NCBI GenBank assembly: GCA_031284845.1
Contig: JAITXH010000073.1
Span: forward strand, 1-6,835
Reading direction: 5' to 3'
DNA length: 6,835 nucleotides
Source of the DNA: Puniceicoccales bacterium
GTDB taxonomy: Bacteria; Verrucomicrobiota; Verrucomicrobiia; Opitutales; UBA953
Notes under the pieces: generated by a model
What the model saw: the letters and a program-made list of their open reading frames with translations, nothing else
Databases searched by the model: none
What the model was told of the DNA's origin: nothing
Shown: positions 1-6,547 of the stretch, in pieces
Numbering within the stretch: the first letter of the stretch is position 1
How the letters are laid out: every line of letters begins with the position of its first letter
Program-made: the position numbers and the translations under genes

Positions 1-1423
1 CACCGATTTGTTTACTATTCTGCAGATCGAGCGGAAATTCGAGCGGGTTGTTGAGGACGTTGGCGAGGTCGGCGGCGGCTTTTTGGCTGTCGGCTTTGAT
101 GGAAGCTCCGCCTCCGCCGATGGCGCGATACTCGTGCGTGGTCTTGTCTATCTCTATGCCCGGAGCAAGAACGAGTTTGCCGTCGAGCACGATGGCAAGA
201 CGCCCTTCATTTATAACCTTCTTATATTCCCTGAGCTGCTCGTTGTTCTTGTCTGCGATTTTACCGGTCAGTTCCTCAAATTTCTTAGTGCCCGCAGAGG
301 TAAAGCTCATGCTTGTCTCCCATGCAAAACCGTCCTGACTCTGCGCCCGGGCGCTTTTGACAATGTTGCCGGCGGCAGCGGCAGTCTTCTGCACATAATA
401 GGGGGTTTCCTCTACGTCGCCTGCTTTTCTACCGCTCTCAGCGGCATCGCGTGCGCTGAGTTCCCTACGCGAGTAGAGGACTTCATAAAGGATGATCGGA
501 GAGGCGGGATTTTGTGGTTCCTCGCGCAACGGCACAATGCGCCCTTCAGGCGTGCCCGGTTCGGGCCTATTGTAGCGATGCACCATGCGGAATTCGAGCT
601 TCGCCGGCTTTTTCAGATTGTTGATGGCGTCCGGGTTATTGGCGGCCTCTTTGCCGGGAAGTTGAATTTCGATCGAAGTCTCGCCGACACGACGTATGAT
701 CGGCTCGGCGACGCCAAAGGCGTTGACGCGCCCTTCCATGACGGTAATGGCCCTGTCCAGCCCTTCCTTGAGGCGCAGCTCTCCTGCTTTTGCGGACTCT
801 TTTGCATCGGCTTCGGCTGTTTTTTCCGCCTTGGCGCGGGCATCGTCCCATGCTTTTTGCGCGGCTTCCTTTTGCACAGCGTCGAGACCGGGCGCGTCGG
901 GCTTGACCAGCCCTTTCGTGGCTTCGCGCACGGCAGTCTTTCTGGCGAGTTCGAGTTCTTCCGCCTTGGTCTCAAAATTTTTCGGATCAACGCGCAAGGT
1001 GAACGAGACACCCCCTTGCAAGTCGAGGCCGAGCTTGAGCTTTCCTTGCGATTCGCGGAGTATCTCCTGAAGCACGTAGTGGTTGCGACGCTCGGTATTG
1101 GGGTCGCTCACCAAAAGCATGTCCGGGAAAAATTGGTGCAGATCTACGGGCTTACCGAGCTTGCCTTTTCCGGCGGATATCTCGCGCAAAGCGCTGTAAA
1201 ATGTCGTCTGCGAGACATTCCCTGCGGCCTTGGCCTCGACATCGGCGGCAGACACCCGCTCCCTGACTTCGTCGAGGAGTTGCTTAAAGTCTTCCTGCTT
1301 TGCGGTGACGCGCGTCTGGATGAAATCCTCGAACGGCGTGGTCGTCAGCGGGCTTAATTGATAAATCGCGTAGGCGAGAAACAAAGCCGTCGCGAGGAGT
1401 TTCCAAAATACTTTTGAAGACAT
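1..1423 (-). CDS. secD: Protein translocase subunit SecD (N-terminal part, cut by window edge)
   Basis: SecD is a membrane subunit of the Sec export machinery. It uses the proton gradient to help pull preproteins out on the periplasmic side. The 474 visible residues start at ATG 1423 with a hydrophobic anchor at about residues 5-21. The first periplasmic domain follows: a DLQGG signature inside KLGLDLQGGVSFTLRVD at 130-146, a charged Ala/Lys/Glu-rich segment at about 150-220, the conserved GRVNAFGVAEP at 231-241 and an IEIQLPG stretch soon after. The downstream SFTSAGTKKFEELT and LAIVLDGKLVLAPGI stretches are also typical of SecD. The reading frame is open to the left edge, so the remaining transmembrane helices, and any fused SecF half, lie outside. 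No clear ribosome binding site is seen before the ATG, but the start leaves a natural signal-anchor N-terminus. It lies 220 bases downstream of yajC on the same strand, the usual yajC-secD order. The family call is firm; SecD versus SecDF fusion cannot be decided here. Confidence 0.93.
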   Translation of the reverse strand, partial: MSSKVFWKLLATALFLAYAIYQLSPLTTTPFEDFIQTRVTAKQEDFKQLLDEVRERVSAADVEAKAAGNVSQTTFYSALREISAGKGKLGKPVDLHQFFPDMLLVSDPNTERRNHYVLQEILRESQGKLKLGLDLQGGVSFTLRVDPKNFETKAEELELARKTAVREATKGLVKPDAPGLDAVQKEAAQKAWDDARAKAEKTAEADAKESAKAGELRLKEGLDRAITVMEGRVNAFGVAEPIIRRVGETSIEIQLPGKEAANNPDAINNLKKPAKLEFRMVHRYNRPEPGTPEGRIVPLREEPQNPASPIILYEVLYSRRELSARDAAESGRKAGDVEETPYYVQKTAAAAGNIVKSARAQSQDGFAWETSMSFTSAGTKKFEELTGKIADKNNEQLREYKKVINEGRLAIVLDGKLVLAPGIEIDKTTHEYRAIGGGGASIKADSQKAAADLANVLNNPLEFPLDLQNSKQIG

Positions 1424-1501
1424 ACGTAAAAGAGTGAGTTACAAGTTAGCCCCGTTCTAAGGAGCAGTTGCGCGGTTAACTTTGTCCGCGAAGACGCGAA
1501 T

Positions 1502-1542
1502 GCTGCAAGCACCAGCACCCATTGCGCGATGGGTGCTGCAGC
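1502..1542. repeat. Perfect hairpin in the yajC-secD spacer
   Basis: The arms AGCACCCAT (1514-1522) and ATGGGTGCT (1529-1537) pair perfectly over 9 bases around the 6-base loop TGCGCG. An outer GCTGC (1502-1506) can pair with GCAGC (1538-1542), leaving a 7-base bulge on the left arm. No T-run follows on either strand, so it does not look like an intrinsic terminator. It could be an mRNA processing or stability element between yajC and secD, or a member of a dispersed palindromic repeat family. The structure is seen directly; any role is inference. Confidence 0.6.
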
Positions 1543-1643
1543 CCCGGTCAATGAAGAAGTTCAGGCAAACCGGCAACGCAGAGAAGCTGCGACACGGGAG
1601 GCGCATCCTGGACGCCGTATTTCCGGGAATTCCCATCAGGCAC

Positions 1644-2084
1644 TTAGTGTTGCTTGGTTTCGTCCACAAAGCCGACAATGGCCTGCCGCTGAAACTGGAT
1701 GCGGGTGCCTTCGCCAACCTGAAGAGTGATGCGGTCGGCGTCGAGAGTGACGACTTTACCGTAAATGCCGGCGGAAGTGAGCACTTGATCTCCGGTTTTA
1801 AGTTGGGCCTGACGCTGTGCGATTTCCTTTTGTTTCTTCTGTTGCGGACGAATAAGAAGAAACCAAAACGCGATGATCATCAAGGCAAAGGGGCCAATGG
1901 AGAAAATCACGTCCGTCGTAGATTGCGCACGTTGCGGCACGGGGGGAGCGGGCGGCGGGACGGTCGTAGTGCTTTGCACTGTGCTTCCCGGAGCGGCACC
2001 TTCTACAGACGGAGCGGTCTGGGTCGAGGGCGCTGCTGCGCTATCGGTGGCTTGGGCGATAATTGGATTAAAGACGAAAGACAT
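1644..2084 (-). CDS. yajC: Preprotein translocase accessory subunit YajC
   Basis: YajC is a small single-span inner-membrane protein that associates with SecDF and the SecYEG channel. From ATG 2084 the product is 146 residues. It has a Pro/Ala/Thr-rich N-terminal segment (about residues 12-57), one membrane helix at about 59-78, and right after it the family hallmark IRPQQKKQKE at 78-87. The soluble basic and beta-rich tail contains LKTGDQVLTSAGIYGKVV, which is typical of the family. The N-terminal segment is longer than in the roughly 110-residue E. coli protein. An in-frame ATG at 2123 and a TTG at 2141 would lengthen it further. I prefer 2084 because it gives a short hydrophobic start, but no start has a convincing ribosome binding site. 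The gene is divergent from the acetyltransferase and is followed by secD, supporting one Sec operon. Confidence 0.93.
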   Translation of the reverse strand: MSFVFNPIIAQATDSAAAPSTQTAPSVEGAAPGSTVQSTTTVPPPAPPVPQRAQSTTDVIFSIGPFALMIIAFWFLLIRPQQKKQKEIAQRQAQLKTGDQVLTSAGIYGKVVTLDADRITLQVGEGTRIQFQRQAIVGFVDETKQH

Positions 2085-2223
2085 ATGAGGAACTGTGTTT
2101 TTGGAGGCGGGGAGGGATGACATCGCAACCGCAAAAAGCAAAGCATTTTTTCAGGAGTGACAGAAAACAGAGTATCCAGCGCATTCCGCCCGCATATCTC
2201 GAGGGGAAATATATATTCTCTGT

Positions 2224-2240
2224 TTGGCATCAATGTTGCT
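2224..2240 (+). promoter_or_regulatory. Predicted sigma-54 (-24/-12) promoter of the acetyltransferase-nifE unit
   Basis: The sequence TTGGCATCAATGTTGCT matches the RpoN consensus TTGGCACRNNNNTTGCW, with the invariant GG (2226-2227) and GC (2238-2239) exactly 10 bases apart. The only departures are T for C and C for R after the -24 block. Transcription would start near 2251, 11 bases before ATG 2262. Sigma-54 with NifA is the standard control of nif genes. I found no exact TGT-N10-ACA NifA site between 2081 and 2225, so the activator site is unplaced. Confidence 0.7.
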
Positions 2241-2261
2241 TGCTTCCGTCGTTTTACAGCA

Positions 2262-2888
2262 ATGCCACCAAGCACCTCAGAATGTAAATGCGGAGAATCT
2301 GCCACAGGCGCGGCGGCGGGTTCTGTTGCGGCATGTCCCGCCTGCCCGCCAACTGCTGCCTCTGCATGCAGCCTGGGCGCGGCATGCGCCATCGCAGACG
2401 CCGATCCCGCCCATCCGCTCCCGTTCACCATCCGCCCCGCCACCGCCGCTGATGCCACGCTCCTGCATCGGCTGGTCGCCGAGCTTGCGGCCTACGAAAG
2501 TCTTTCCCACGAGCTCGAGTCCACTCCTGCTGCCCACGCCGAGCATCTCTTCGGCCCACGCCCACGGGCAGCGGCTCTGCTTGCTTTTGTGCGCGGATTT
2601 GTTCCAGTCGGGTTTGCTGTCTGGTATCCCACGTATTCTACATTTGCCGGGCGTCCCGGTGCCTTTCTTGAAGATCTCTACGTGCGCCCGGGGTTCCGCC
2701 GTCATGGCATAGGCCGCGCTCTCCTCGAGGCCTCTGCTGCTGCTGCTCTGGCAGACGGTTGCTCCCGTCTCGAATGGCGCGCATTGAAATGGAACACGCC
2801 CGCGCTTGATTTTTACAAATCCACCGGTGCAGAACCACTCTCCGAATGGGTGACGCTCCGGCGGGAACTCACGGCCTCGCGCCAATGA
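2262..2888 (+). CDS. GNAT-family N-acetyltransferase, SSAT (diamine acetyltransferase)-like, with Cys-rich N-terminus
   Basis: The product (208 residues from ATG 2262) is a GCN5-related acetyltransferase, which transfers acetyl from acetyl-CoA to an amine. The core starts at about residue 55 with FTIRPATAADATLLHRLV. It continues through FAVWYPTYSTF (118-128), the beta4 strand FLEDLYVRP (135-143) and the acetyl-CoA pyrophosphate loop R-R-H-G-I-G (146-151). It ends with WNTPALDFYKSTGA (177-190), whose Tyr185 matches the catalytic Tyr position of spermidine/spermine acetyltransferase. The overall pattern resembles SSAT more than ribosomal-protein acetyltransferases, but the substrate is unknown. 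Residues 1-54 are unusual: Ala-rich with six cysteines (8, 10, 25, 28, 36, 42), including C-x-C and C-x-x-C pairs that could bind metal. The frame is open upstream to GTG 2157, but that start would place the sigma-54 promoter inside the gene, and 2262 is the only ATG before the core. The stop lies 4 bases before nifE, so the two genes are probably cotranscribed and may be translationally coupled. Confidence 0.86.
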   Translation: MPPSTSECKCGESATGAAAGSVAACPACPPTAASACSLGAACAIADADPAHPLPFTIRPATAADATLLHRLVAELAAYESLSHELESTPAAHAEHLFGPRPRAAALLAFVRGFVPVGFAVWYPTYSTFAGRPGAFLEDLYVRPGFRRHGIGRALLEASAAAALADGCSRLEWRALKWNTPALDFYKSTGAEPLSEWVTLRRELTASRQ

Positions 2889-2892
2889 ATCA

Positions 2893-4341
2893 ATGGAAAT
2901 AAATGAAATAGAACCGGCAGCAATACACACTGAAGAGCCGTTGTCCCCTCTCCGGACATCTGCACCGTCTTCTCCTGTCGCAGCGACAATAGACATCCTA
3001 CCCGCCCGCCGTGGCTCCATTGCCGTCGCAGGTAGTGCCAGCGCCATCACATCCTGCGATCAAGCCAGTCTCGCCGGCTCCGTCACTCAGCGCGCATGTG
3101 CCTTTTGCGGCTCACGCGTCGTATTATATCCCATCGCCGATGCCCTGCACATCGTCCATGGCCCCATTGGTTGCGCCGCCTATACCTGGGACATCCGAGG
3201 TGCGCAAAGCAGCGGCTCCCAATTGTATCGCAACAGCTTTTCCACAGATCTTCAGGAAATGGATGTCATTTACGGCGCTGAAAAGAAACTCGCGCACGCC
3301 TTGCGCACCCTTATCGCCAGACACCAACCAAAAGCGGCATTTGTCTATTCCACATGTATCGTCGGTATCATCGGCGATGATGTGGACGCCATTTGCCGCA
3401 CGCTCTCCCGCGAGACTGGCATCCCCATCATCCCGGTCGCCAGCGAAGGCTTCAAAGGCACGAAAAAGACTGGTTACCGGGCCGCCTGCGACGCCGTCTA
3501 TAAACTTGTCGGCACGGGCACTGTCGCTGGAATCCCGCCTGTGAGCATAAATCTGCTCGGTGACTTCAACATCGCCGGCGAGACATGGATCATCCGAGAC
3601 TATTTTGAGCGCATGGGTGTGCACGTCGTCGCCACGCTCACGGGAGATGGACGCGTGGACGCCATCCGCCAGTGCCACGGCGCTAAACTCAATCTCGTGC
3701 AATGCTCAGGCTCAATGACAGCACTCGCAAAAATGCTGGAAAAAGACCACGGCATTCCGTTTAAGCGCGTATCGTTTTTCGGCATCGAAGACATGTCGGC
3801 AGCACTCTACGATGTCGCCCGGTTTTTCGCCGCACAAGATCCCGGTCTTCTCGACCGCACGCGGGAAATTGTCCGTCAGGAATTGGAAAAGCTCATCCCC
3901 GAATTGCACCGTTACCGCGAAAAACTCACCGGCAAAAAAGCAGCGATTTACGTCGGCGGTGCCTTTAAAGCCTTCTCGCTCGTGCGCGCCCTGCGCTCGC
4001 TGGGTATGACCACTGCGCTTGTTGGCACGCAGACCGGGGACAAAGACGACTACGAACAACTGCGCCAGTTGTGCGACCCGGGGACGGTCATAGTAGATGA
4101 CTCGAATCCACTGGAGTTGGCAAAGTTCTGTCTCGAAAAAGACATAGATCTTTTCATCGGCGGCGTGAAAGAGCGCCCCATCGCCTACAAGCTGGGAATC
4201 GGCTTTTGTGACCACAACCATGAGCGCAAGGAAGCCCTTGCGGGCTACATAGGGATGCTCAATTTTGCGCGTGAGGTCTATTCCAGTGTGATGTCGCCGA
4301 TTTGGCAATATACGCCGCGCCGCGCCGTTCAAGTGGCATAA
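2893..4341 (+). CDS. nifE: Nitrogenase iron-molybdenum cofactor biosynthesis protein NifE
   Basis: NifE is the NifD-like subunit of the NifEN scaffold, the cytoplasmic heterotetramer that receives the NifB 8Fe core and adds molybdenum and homocitrate to give FeMo-cofactor. The 482-residue product shows the family marks in order: QRACAFCGSRVVLYPIADAL (67-86), HGPIGCAAYTWDIRGA (89-104), VYSTCIVGIIGDD (151-163), SEGFKGTKKTGY (184-195), VQCSGSM (269-275), and DHNHERKEALAGYIGML (440-456) near the C-terminus. Cys69, Cys94 and Cys155 fit the Azotobacter NifE ligands 37, 62 and 124 by sequence and spacing. Cys72 is an extra cysteine common in the non-Azotobacter form. Cys271 sits where a cofactor-side ligand has been proposed in this family. 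The first cysteine lies at 69 rather than about 37, so there is a low-complexity N-terminal extension. ATG 2893 is the only early ATG, and no Shine-Dalgarno is seen, consistent with coupling to the preceding gene. Confidence 0.95.
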   Translation: MEINEIEPAAIHTEEPLSPLRTSAPSSPVAATIDILPARRGSIAVAGSASAITSCDQASLAGSVTQRACAFCGSRVVLYPIADALHIVHGPIGCAAYTWDIRGAQSSGSQLYRNSFSTDLQEMDVIYGAEKKLAHALRTLIARHQPKAAFVYSTCIVGIIGDDVDAICRTLSRETGIPIIPVASEGFKGTKKTGYRAACDAVYKLVGTGTVAGIPPVSINLLGDFNIAGETWIIRDYFERMGVHVVATLTGDGRVDAIRQCHGAKLNLVQCSGSMTALAKMLEKDHGIPFKRVSFFGIEDMSAALYDVARFFAAQDPGLLDRTREIVRQELEKLIPELHRYREKLTGKKAAIYVGGAFKAFSLVRALRSLGMTTALVGTQTGDKDDYEQLRQLCDPGTVIVDDSNPLELAKFCLEKDIDLFIGGVKERPIAYKLGIGFCDHNHERKEALAGYIGMLNFAREVYSSVMSPIWQYTPRRAVQVA

Positions 4342-4895
4342 GAAAAACGGACCTCACAATAAATTCCCTGCTAGATAGGACTATCCCTCCTGAAATATGA
4401 GATAGGCGAGCCGGACGCACCTGCCAGCAAACCGAGGCAAGAGGCGAGAGGGAACTCAAGCCGCAAGACGCGGACGCTTTAGATATTGCGCCTGAAGACC
4501 AGCAAGCATGGCCTTCAGTTCGGGCAGAGTCTTCTTGAAAAGGGCGGTTTCGGATGTGGCCAACGGGTGCTCAGCGCTTGCAAAGTGCGAATGCTCCCGA
4601 TGGCACACCCTGTTCGAGACCTTCCTCACGGCCTTCTTCACGGCCTCTCTGCATGTATTGTTCTGCGGCACTCATAGCTTTGTTCGTTATGTTTTCAGAG
4701 TTGAGACTCCGCACTTTGGTTTCAAACGCAGAGAAGCGGCGGCAGTGGCGGAAATGGCGTGTTTGCGTTTTTGTAGCAGCACTGGGAGAAGAGAAAGAAT
4801 CGGATTTACGGCCCTCTCGTCCCACACGGATTTACTCGGACTTGTCCAATCTTTCCCGTTTCTCGTAAGATACCTAGTCTGTCACAATGCCGCCA
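4342..4895. other. Long spacer between nifE and nifN
   Basis: nifE and nifN are usually adjacent, but here 583 bases separate stop and start. No hairpin plus T-run terminator is visible after nifE. Just downstream is a small palindrome GATAG-GA-CTATC (4374-4385), with GATAG repeated at 4401-4405. The plus strand is open in the nifN frame from 4508, but those translated residues look nothing like NifN. The middle of the spacer reads best on the minus strand (see the possible gene remnant at 4456-4825), and its right end leads into the nifN promoter. Confidence 0.6.
4456..4825 (-). pseudogene. Possible frameshifted remnant of a minus-strand gene
   Basis: Two overlapping minus-strand frames look like pieces of one decayed protein tail. 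The first (4825 down to 4571) contains AMSAAEQYMQRGREEGREEG followed by LEQG. This Glu/Arg/Gly heptad-like tail resembles the C-termini of Rpn/PD-(D/E)XK transposase-like nuclease proteins. The second frame (4671 down to 4456) ends in ALFKKTLPELKAMLAGLQAQ, an amphipathic helix-like end, before a TGA-type stop. A single indel near 4600-4640 would join them. No catalytic domain is left, and there are no clear flanking repeats. The evidence is pattern-based and weak; a chance reading of spacer DNA is a real alternative. Confidence 0.28.
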
Positions 4896-4912
4896 TTGGC
4901 ACCGTTCCTGCT
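4896..4912 (+). promoter_or_regulatory. Predicted sigma-54 (-24/-12) promoter of nifN
   Basis: TTGGCACCGTTCCTGCT matches the RpoN consensus with the full TTGGCAC block. The GG (4898-4899) and GC (4910-4911) are exactly 10 bases apart; departures are C for R after the block and C for the first T of TTGC. Predicted initiation is near 4923, only two bases before ATG 4925, so the nifN mRNA would be almost leaderless or nifN would start later. No exact TGT-N10-ACA site was found between about 4650 and 4890. Confidence 0.68.
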
Positions 4913-4924
4913 GCAAAGACGGGC

Positions 4925-6466
4925 ATGTCCCGGCATTCAAATTCGAAAGTTGTCATAAACGATGTGGCCACCCCTGCGTCCCTGACCGGAAATATCGCAG
5001 ACGTCACCGAAGAACAGTTTGCCAATCCAGCTACCAACGCCTGCAAACTATGCACTCCGCTCGGTGCATGTCTCGCTTTCCGCGGAGTGCGCGGAGCGAT
5101 TCCATTTCTCCATGGTTCCCAAGGTTGCGCCACTTACATTCGCCGTTACCTCATCAGCCACTTCCGCGAAACAATGGACATCGCCGCTTCCAACTTTTCG
5201 GAGACCAGTGCGGTCTTCGGCGGCGGGCTGAATATCCGCATCGGCCTCGAAAACGTCCTCCGCCAATACCAGCCGGAGCTTGTCGGGTTGGCCACCACCT
5301 GCTTGAGCGAAACCATCGGCGAAGATCTGCAAGGGCATTTGCGCGAATTTCACAGCAAGCATATTACCGCAGAAGGCACCGCACCGCTACCGCCAATTGT
5401 GCCCGTGAGCTGCGCTAGCTATCGCGGCACTCACGCCGATGGATTTCACAAGGCAGTGCGGGAGTTGGTGCGCGTCCTCTGCCCTCCAGCCAGCGAAAAG
5501 CCGACGCCAACAAATGCCGGAAATAATACAGACACACCAACCACACCCTTACCACGCCCGGCTTTTTCTTTTCCCACCCCGCCGCCCACCGCTCTTTTCC
5601 CGGGGATGGTATCGCCTGCTGACTTGCGCGAATTGCGCCGCATTGCAGACTTATTCGCCATCCCGGTTACGATTCTCCCCGATTACAGCGACACACTCGA
5701 TGGCCCTTCATGGACGGATTACCAAAAACTCCCTGACGGCGGCACCCCAGTCGGAGATATCCGCAACCTCATCAACGCCAATGCTGCCATCGAATGCGGG
5801 CGCGTCCTCGCCGGAACCGCCATCACCGCCGCAACACTCCTTGCCAAACATCACGGCGTGCCCGCACACCGCATTGGGTTGCCCATTGGTCTGCGCGAAA
5901 GCGACCGTCTTATGGCCATTTTTGCCACGCTTACCGGGCACGAACCGGGCTGGCTCCCTCCAGCGCTCACAGCCGAACGCGGACGCCTTATTGATAGCTG
6001 GGTGGACGGGCACAAATACGTTTTTGAGAAACGCGCCATCGTCTATGGCGAAGAAGATCTTGTGGTCGGTCTTGCCTCCTCGCTTTGCGAAATTGGCGTC
6101 GTGCCCGTCTTGTGTGCCTCAGGCGGGCGTAGCGGACACCTCGCCGCCGCCTTGCGCGACACCATACCCGAATTGGACGAACGCACACAAATCGTCGAAG
6201 GTGCCGATTTCGCTGAAATCACCGCACGCGCCGTTGCCCTCAATCCGGCACCGGATTTCTTGATCGGATCCAGCAAAGGCTACACCCTCGCACGCCAGCT
6301 CAACATCCCACTCATCCGTTGCGGCTTTCCCATCCATGACCGCATCGGTGCCCAACGCACATTGCATGTCGGCTACGCCGGAGCACAAACGCTTTTTGAC
6401 CGCATCGCCAATGCCCTGCTCGAACGCAAACAAACTGACTCCTCCATCGGCTACGCGTATCTTTGA
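4925..6466 (+). CDS. nifN: Nitrogenase iron-molybdenum cofactor biosynthesis protein NifN
   Basis: NifN is the NifK-like partner of NifE in the cytoplasmic scaffold where FeMo-cofactor is matured. From ATG 4925 the product has 513 residues, longer than the roughly 430-460 usual for NifN. Family marks are NACKLCTPLGACLAFRGVRG (38-57), IPFLHGSQGCATYIRRYL (59-76), HFRETMDIAASNFSETSAVF (79-98), LATTCLSETIGED (122-134), LFPGMVSPADLR (224-235), a C-terminal LIGSSKGYTLARQLNIPL and GFPIHDRIGAQRTLHVGYAG. Cys43, Cys68 and Cys126 keep the 25- and 58-residue spacing of the NifK P-cluster ligands (70, 95, 153). The extra length comes mostly from a Pro/Thr-rich insert at about 187-222, between the first domain and LFPGMVSP. 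The frame is open upstream to 4508 without similarity to NifN; GTG 4964 is an alternative start if the predicted promoter is right. There is no strong ribosome binding site. A hairpin terminator begins 20 bases after the stop. Confidence 0.94.
   Translation: MSRHSNSKVVINDVATPASLTGNIADVTEEQFANPATNACKLCTPLGACLAFRGVRGAIPFLHGSQGCATYIRRYLISHFRETMDIAASNFSETSAVFGGGLNIRIGLENVLRQYQPELVGLATTCLSETIGEDLQGHLREFHSKHITAEGTAPLPPIVPVSCASYRGTHADGFHKAVRELVRVLCPPASEKPTPTNAGNNTDTPTTPLPRPAFSFPTPPPTALFPGMVSPADLRELRRIADLFAIPVTILPDYSDTLDGPSWTDYQKLPDGGTPVGDIRNLINANAAIECGRVLAGTAITAATLLAKHHGVPAHRIGLPIGLRESDRLMAIFATLTGHEPGWLPPALTAERGRLIDSWVDGHKYVFEKRAIVYGEEDLVVGLASSLCEIGVVPVLCASGGRSGHLAAALRDTIPELDERTQIVEGADFAEITARAVALNPAPDFLIGSSKGYTLARQLNIPLIRCGFPIHDRIGAQRTLHVGYAGAQTLFDRIANALLERKQTDSSIGYAYL
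5483..5590 (+). other. Pro/Thr-rich insert within NifN
   Basis: This segment encodes residues of about 187-222 of NifN, a low-complexity run rich in Pro, Thr and Asn with no predicted secondary structure. In other NifN proteins the link between the helix equivalent to KAVRELVRVL and the FPGMVSP motif is short. It is in frame and flanked by intact motifs, so it reads as a flexible surface loop rather than gene damage. Confidence 0.65.
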
Positions 6467-6486
6467 TTCGAGGAGATGGGTCTTGC

Positions 6487-6520
6487 AAAACCGGACAGGC
6501 GGGAGGCCTGTCCGGTTTTT
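6487..6520 (+). terminator. Rho-independent terminator of nifN (palindromic repeat)
   Basis: A perfect 14-bp stem pairs AAAACCGGACAGGC (6487-6500) with GCCTGTCCGGTTTT (6506-6519) around the loop GGGAG, with a run of five T from 6516. It lies 20 bases after the nifN stop. The leading A-run means it could also act on the minus strand. Its core ACAGGC-N5-GCCTGT is shared with the next hairpin, suggesting a dispersed repeat unit. Confidence 0.85.
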
Positions 6521-6547
6521 GTGAAAAGGCAAGTCGGAGACCCGCCC

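Noticed and set aside
8..1357. 449-codon open frame on the plus strand
   Set aside because: It lies wholly antisense to secD, whose minus-strand product carries clear family motifs. The plus-strand translation has no recognisable domain and reflects codon bias of the real gene.
1354..1551. Minus-strand 65-codon frame with a hydrophobic stretch upstream of secD, possible secretion-monitor leader peptide
   Set aside because: It starts at TTG without a ribosome binding site, runs through the hairpin and into secD in another frame, and shows no arrest-peptide motif I can recognise.
2157..2261. Upstream GTG start for the acetyltransferase, preceded by AGGA
   Set aside because: It would enclose the sigma-54 element at 2224-2240, and the extra 35 residues resemble no GNAT extension. 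The AGGA directly touches the GTG, too close for a normal ribosome binding site.
2003..3050. Minus-strand open frames opposite the acetyltransferase
   Set aside because: They are shadows of the GC-rich acetyltransferase gene, with Arg/Gly/Ala-rich translations and no domain.
4601..4617. TGGCAC at 4601 as another sigma-54 promoter
   Set aside because: The -12 GC is absent at the required 10-base spacing (the bases there are TC).
4508..4924. N-terminal extension of nifN by 139 residues
   Set aside because: The translated stretch is unlike NifN, overlaps the predicted sigma-54 promoter, and has no conserved start context.
5439..6263. 274-codon plus-strand frame inside nifN
   Set aside because: It is out of frame with the well-conserved NifN product, and its translation is rich in Pro/Arg/Ser without any motif.
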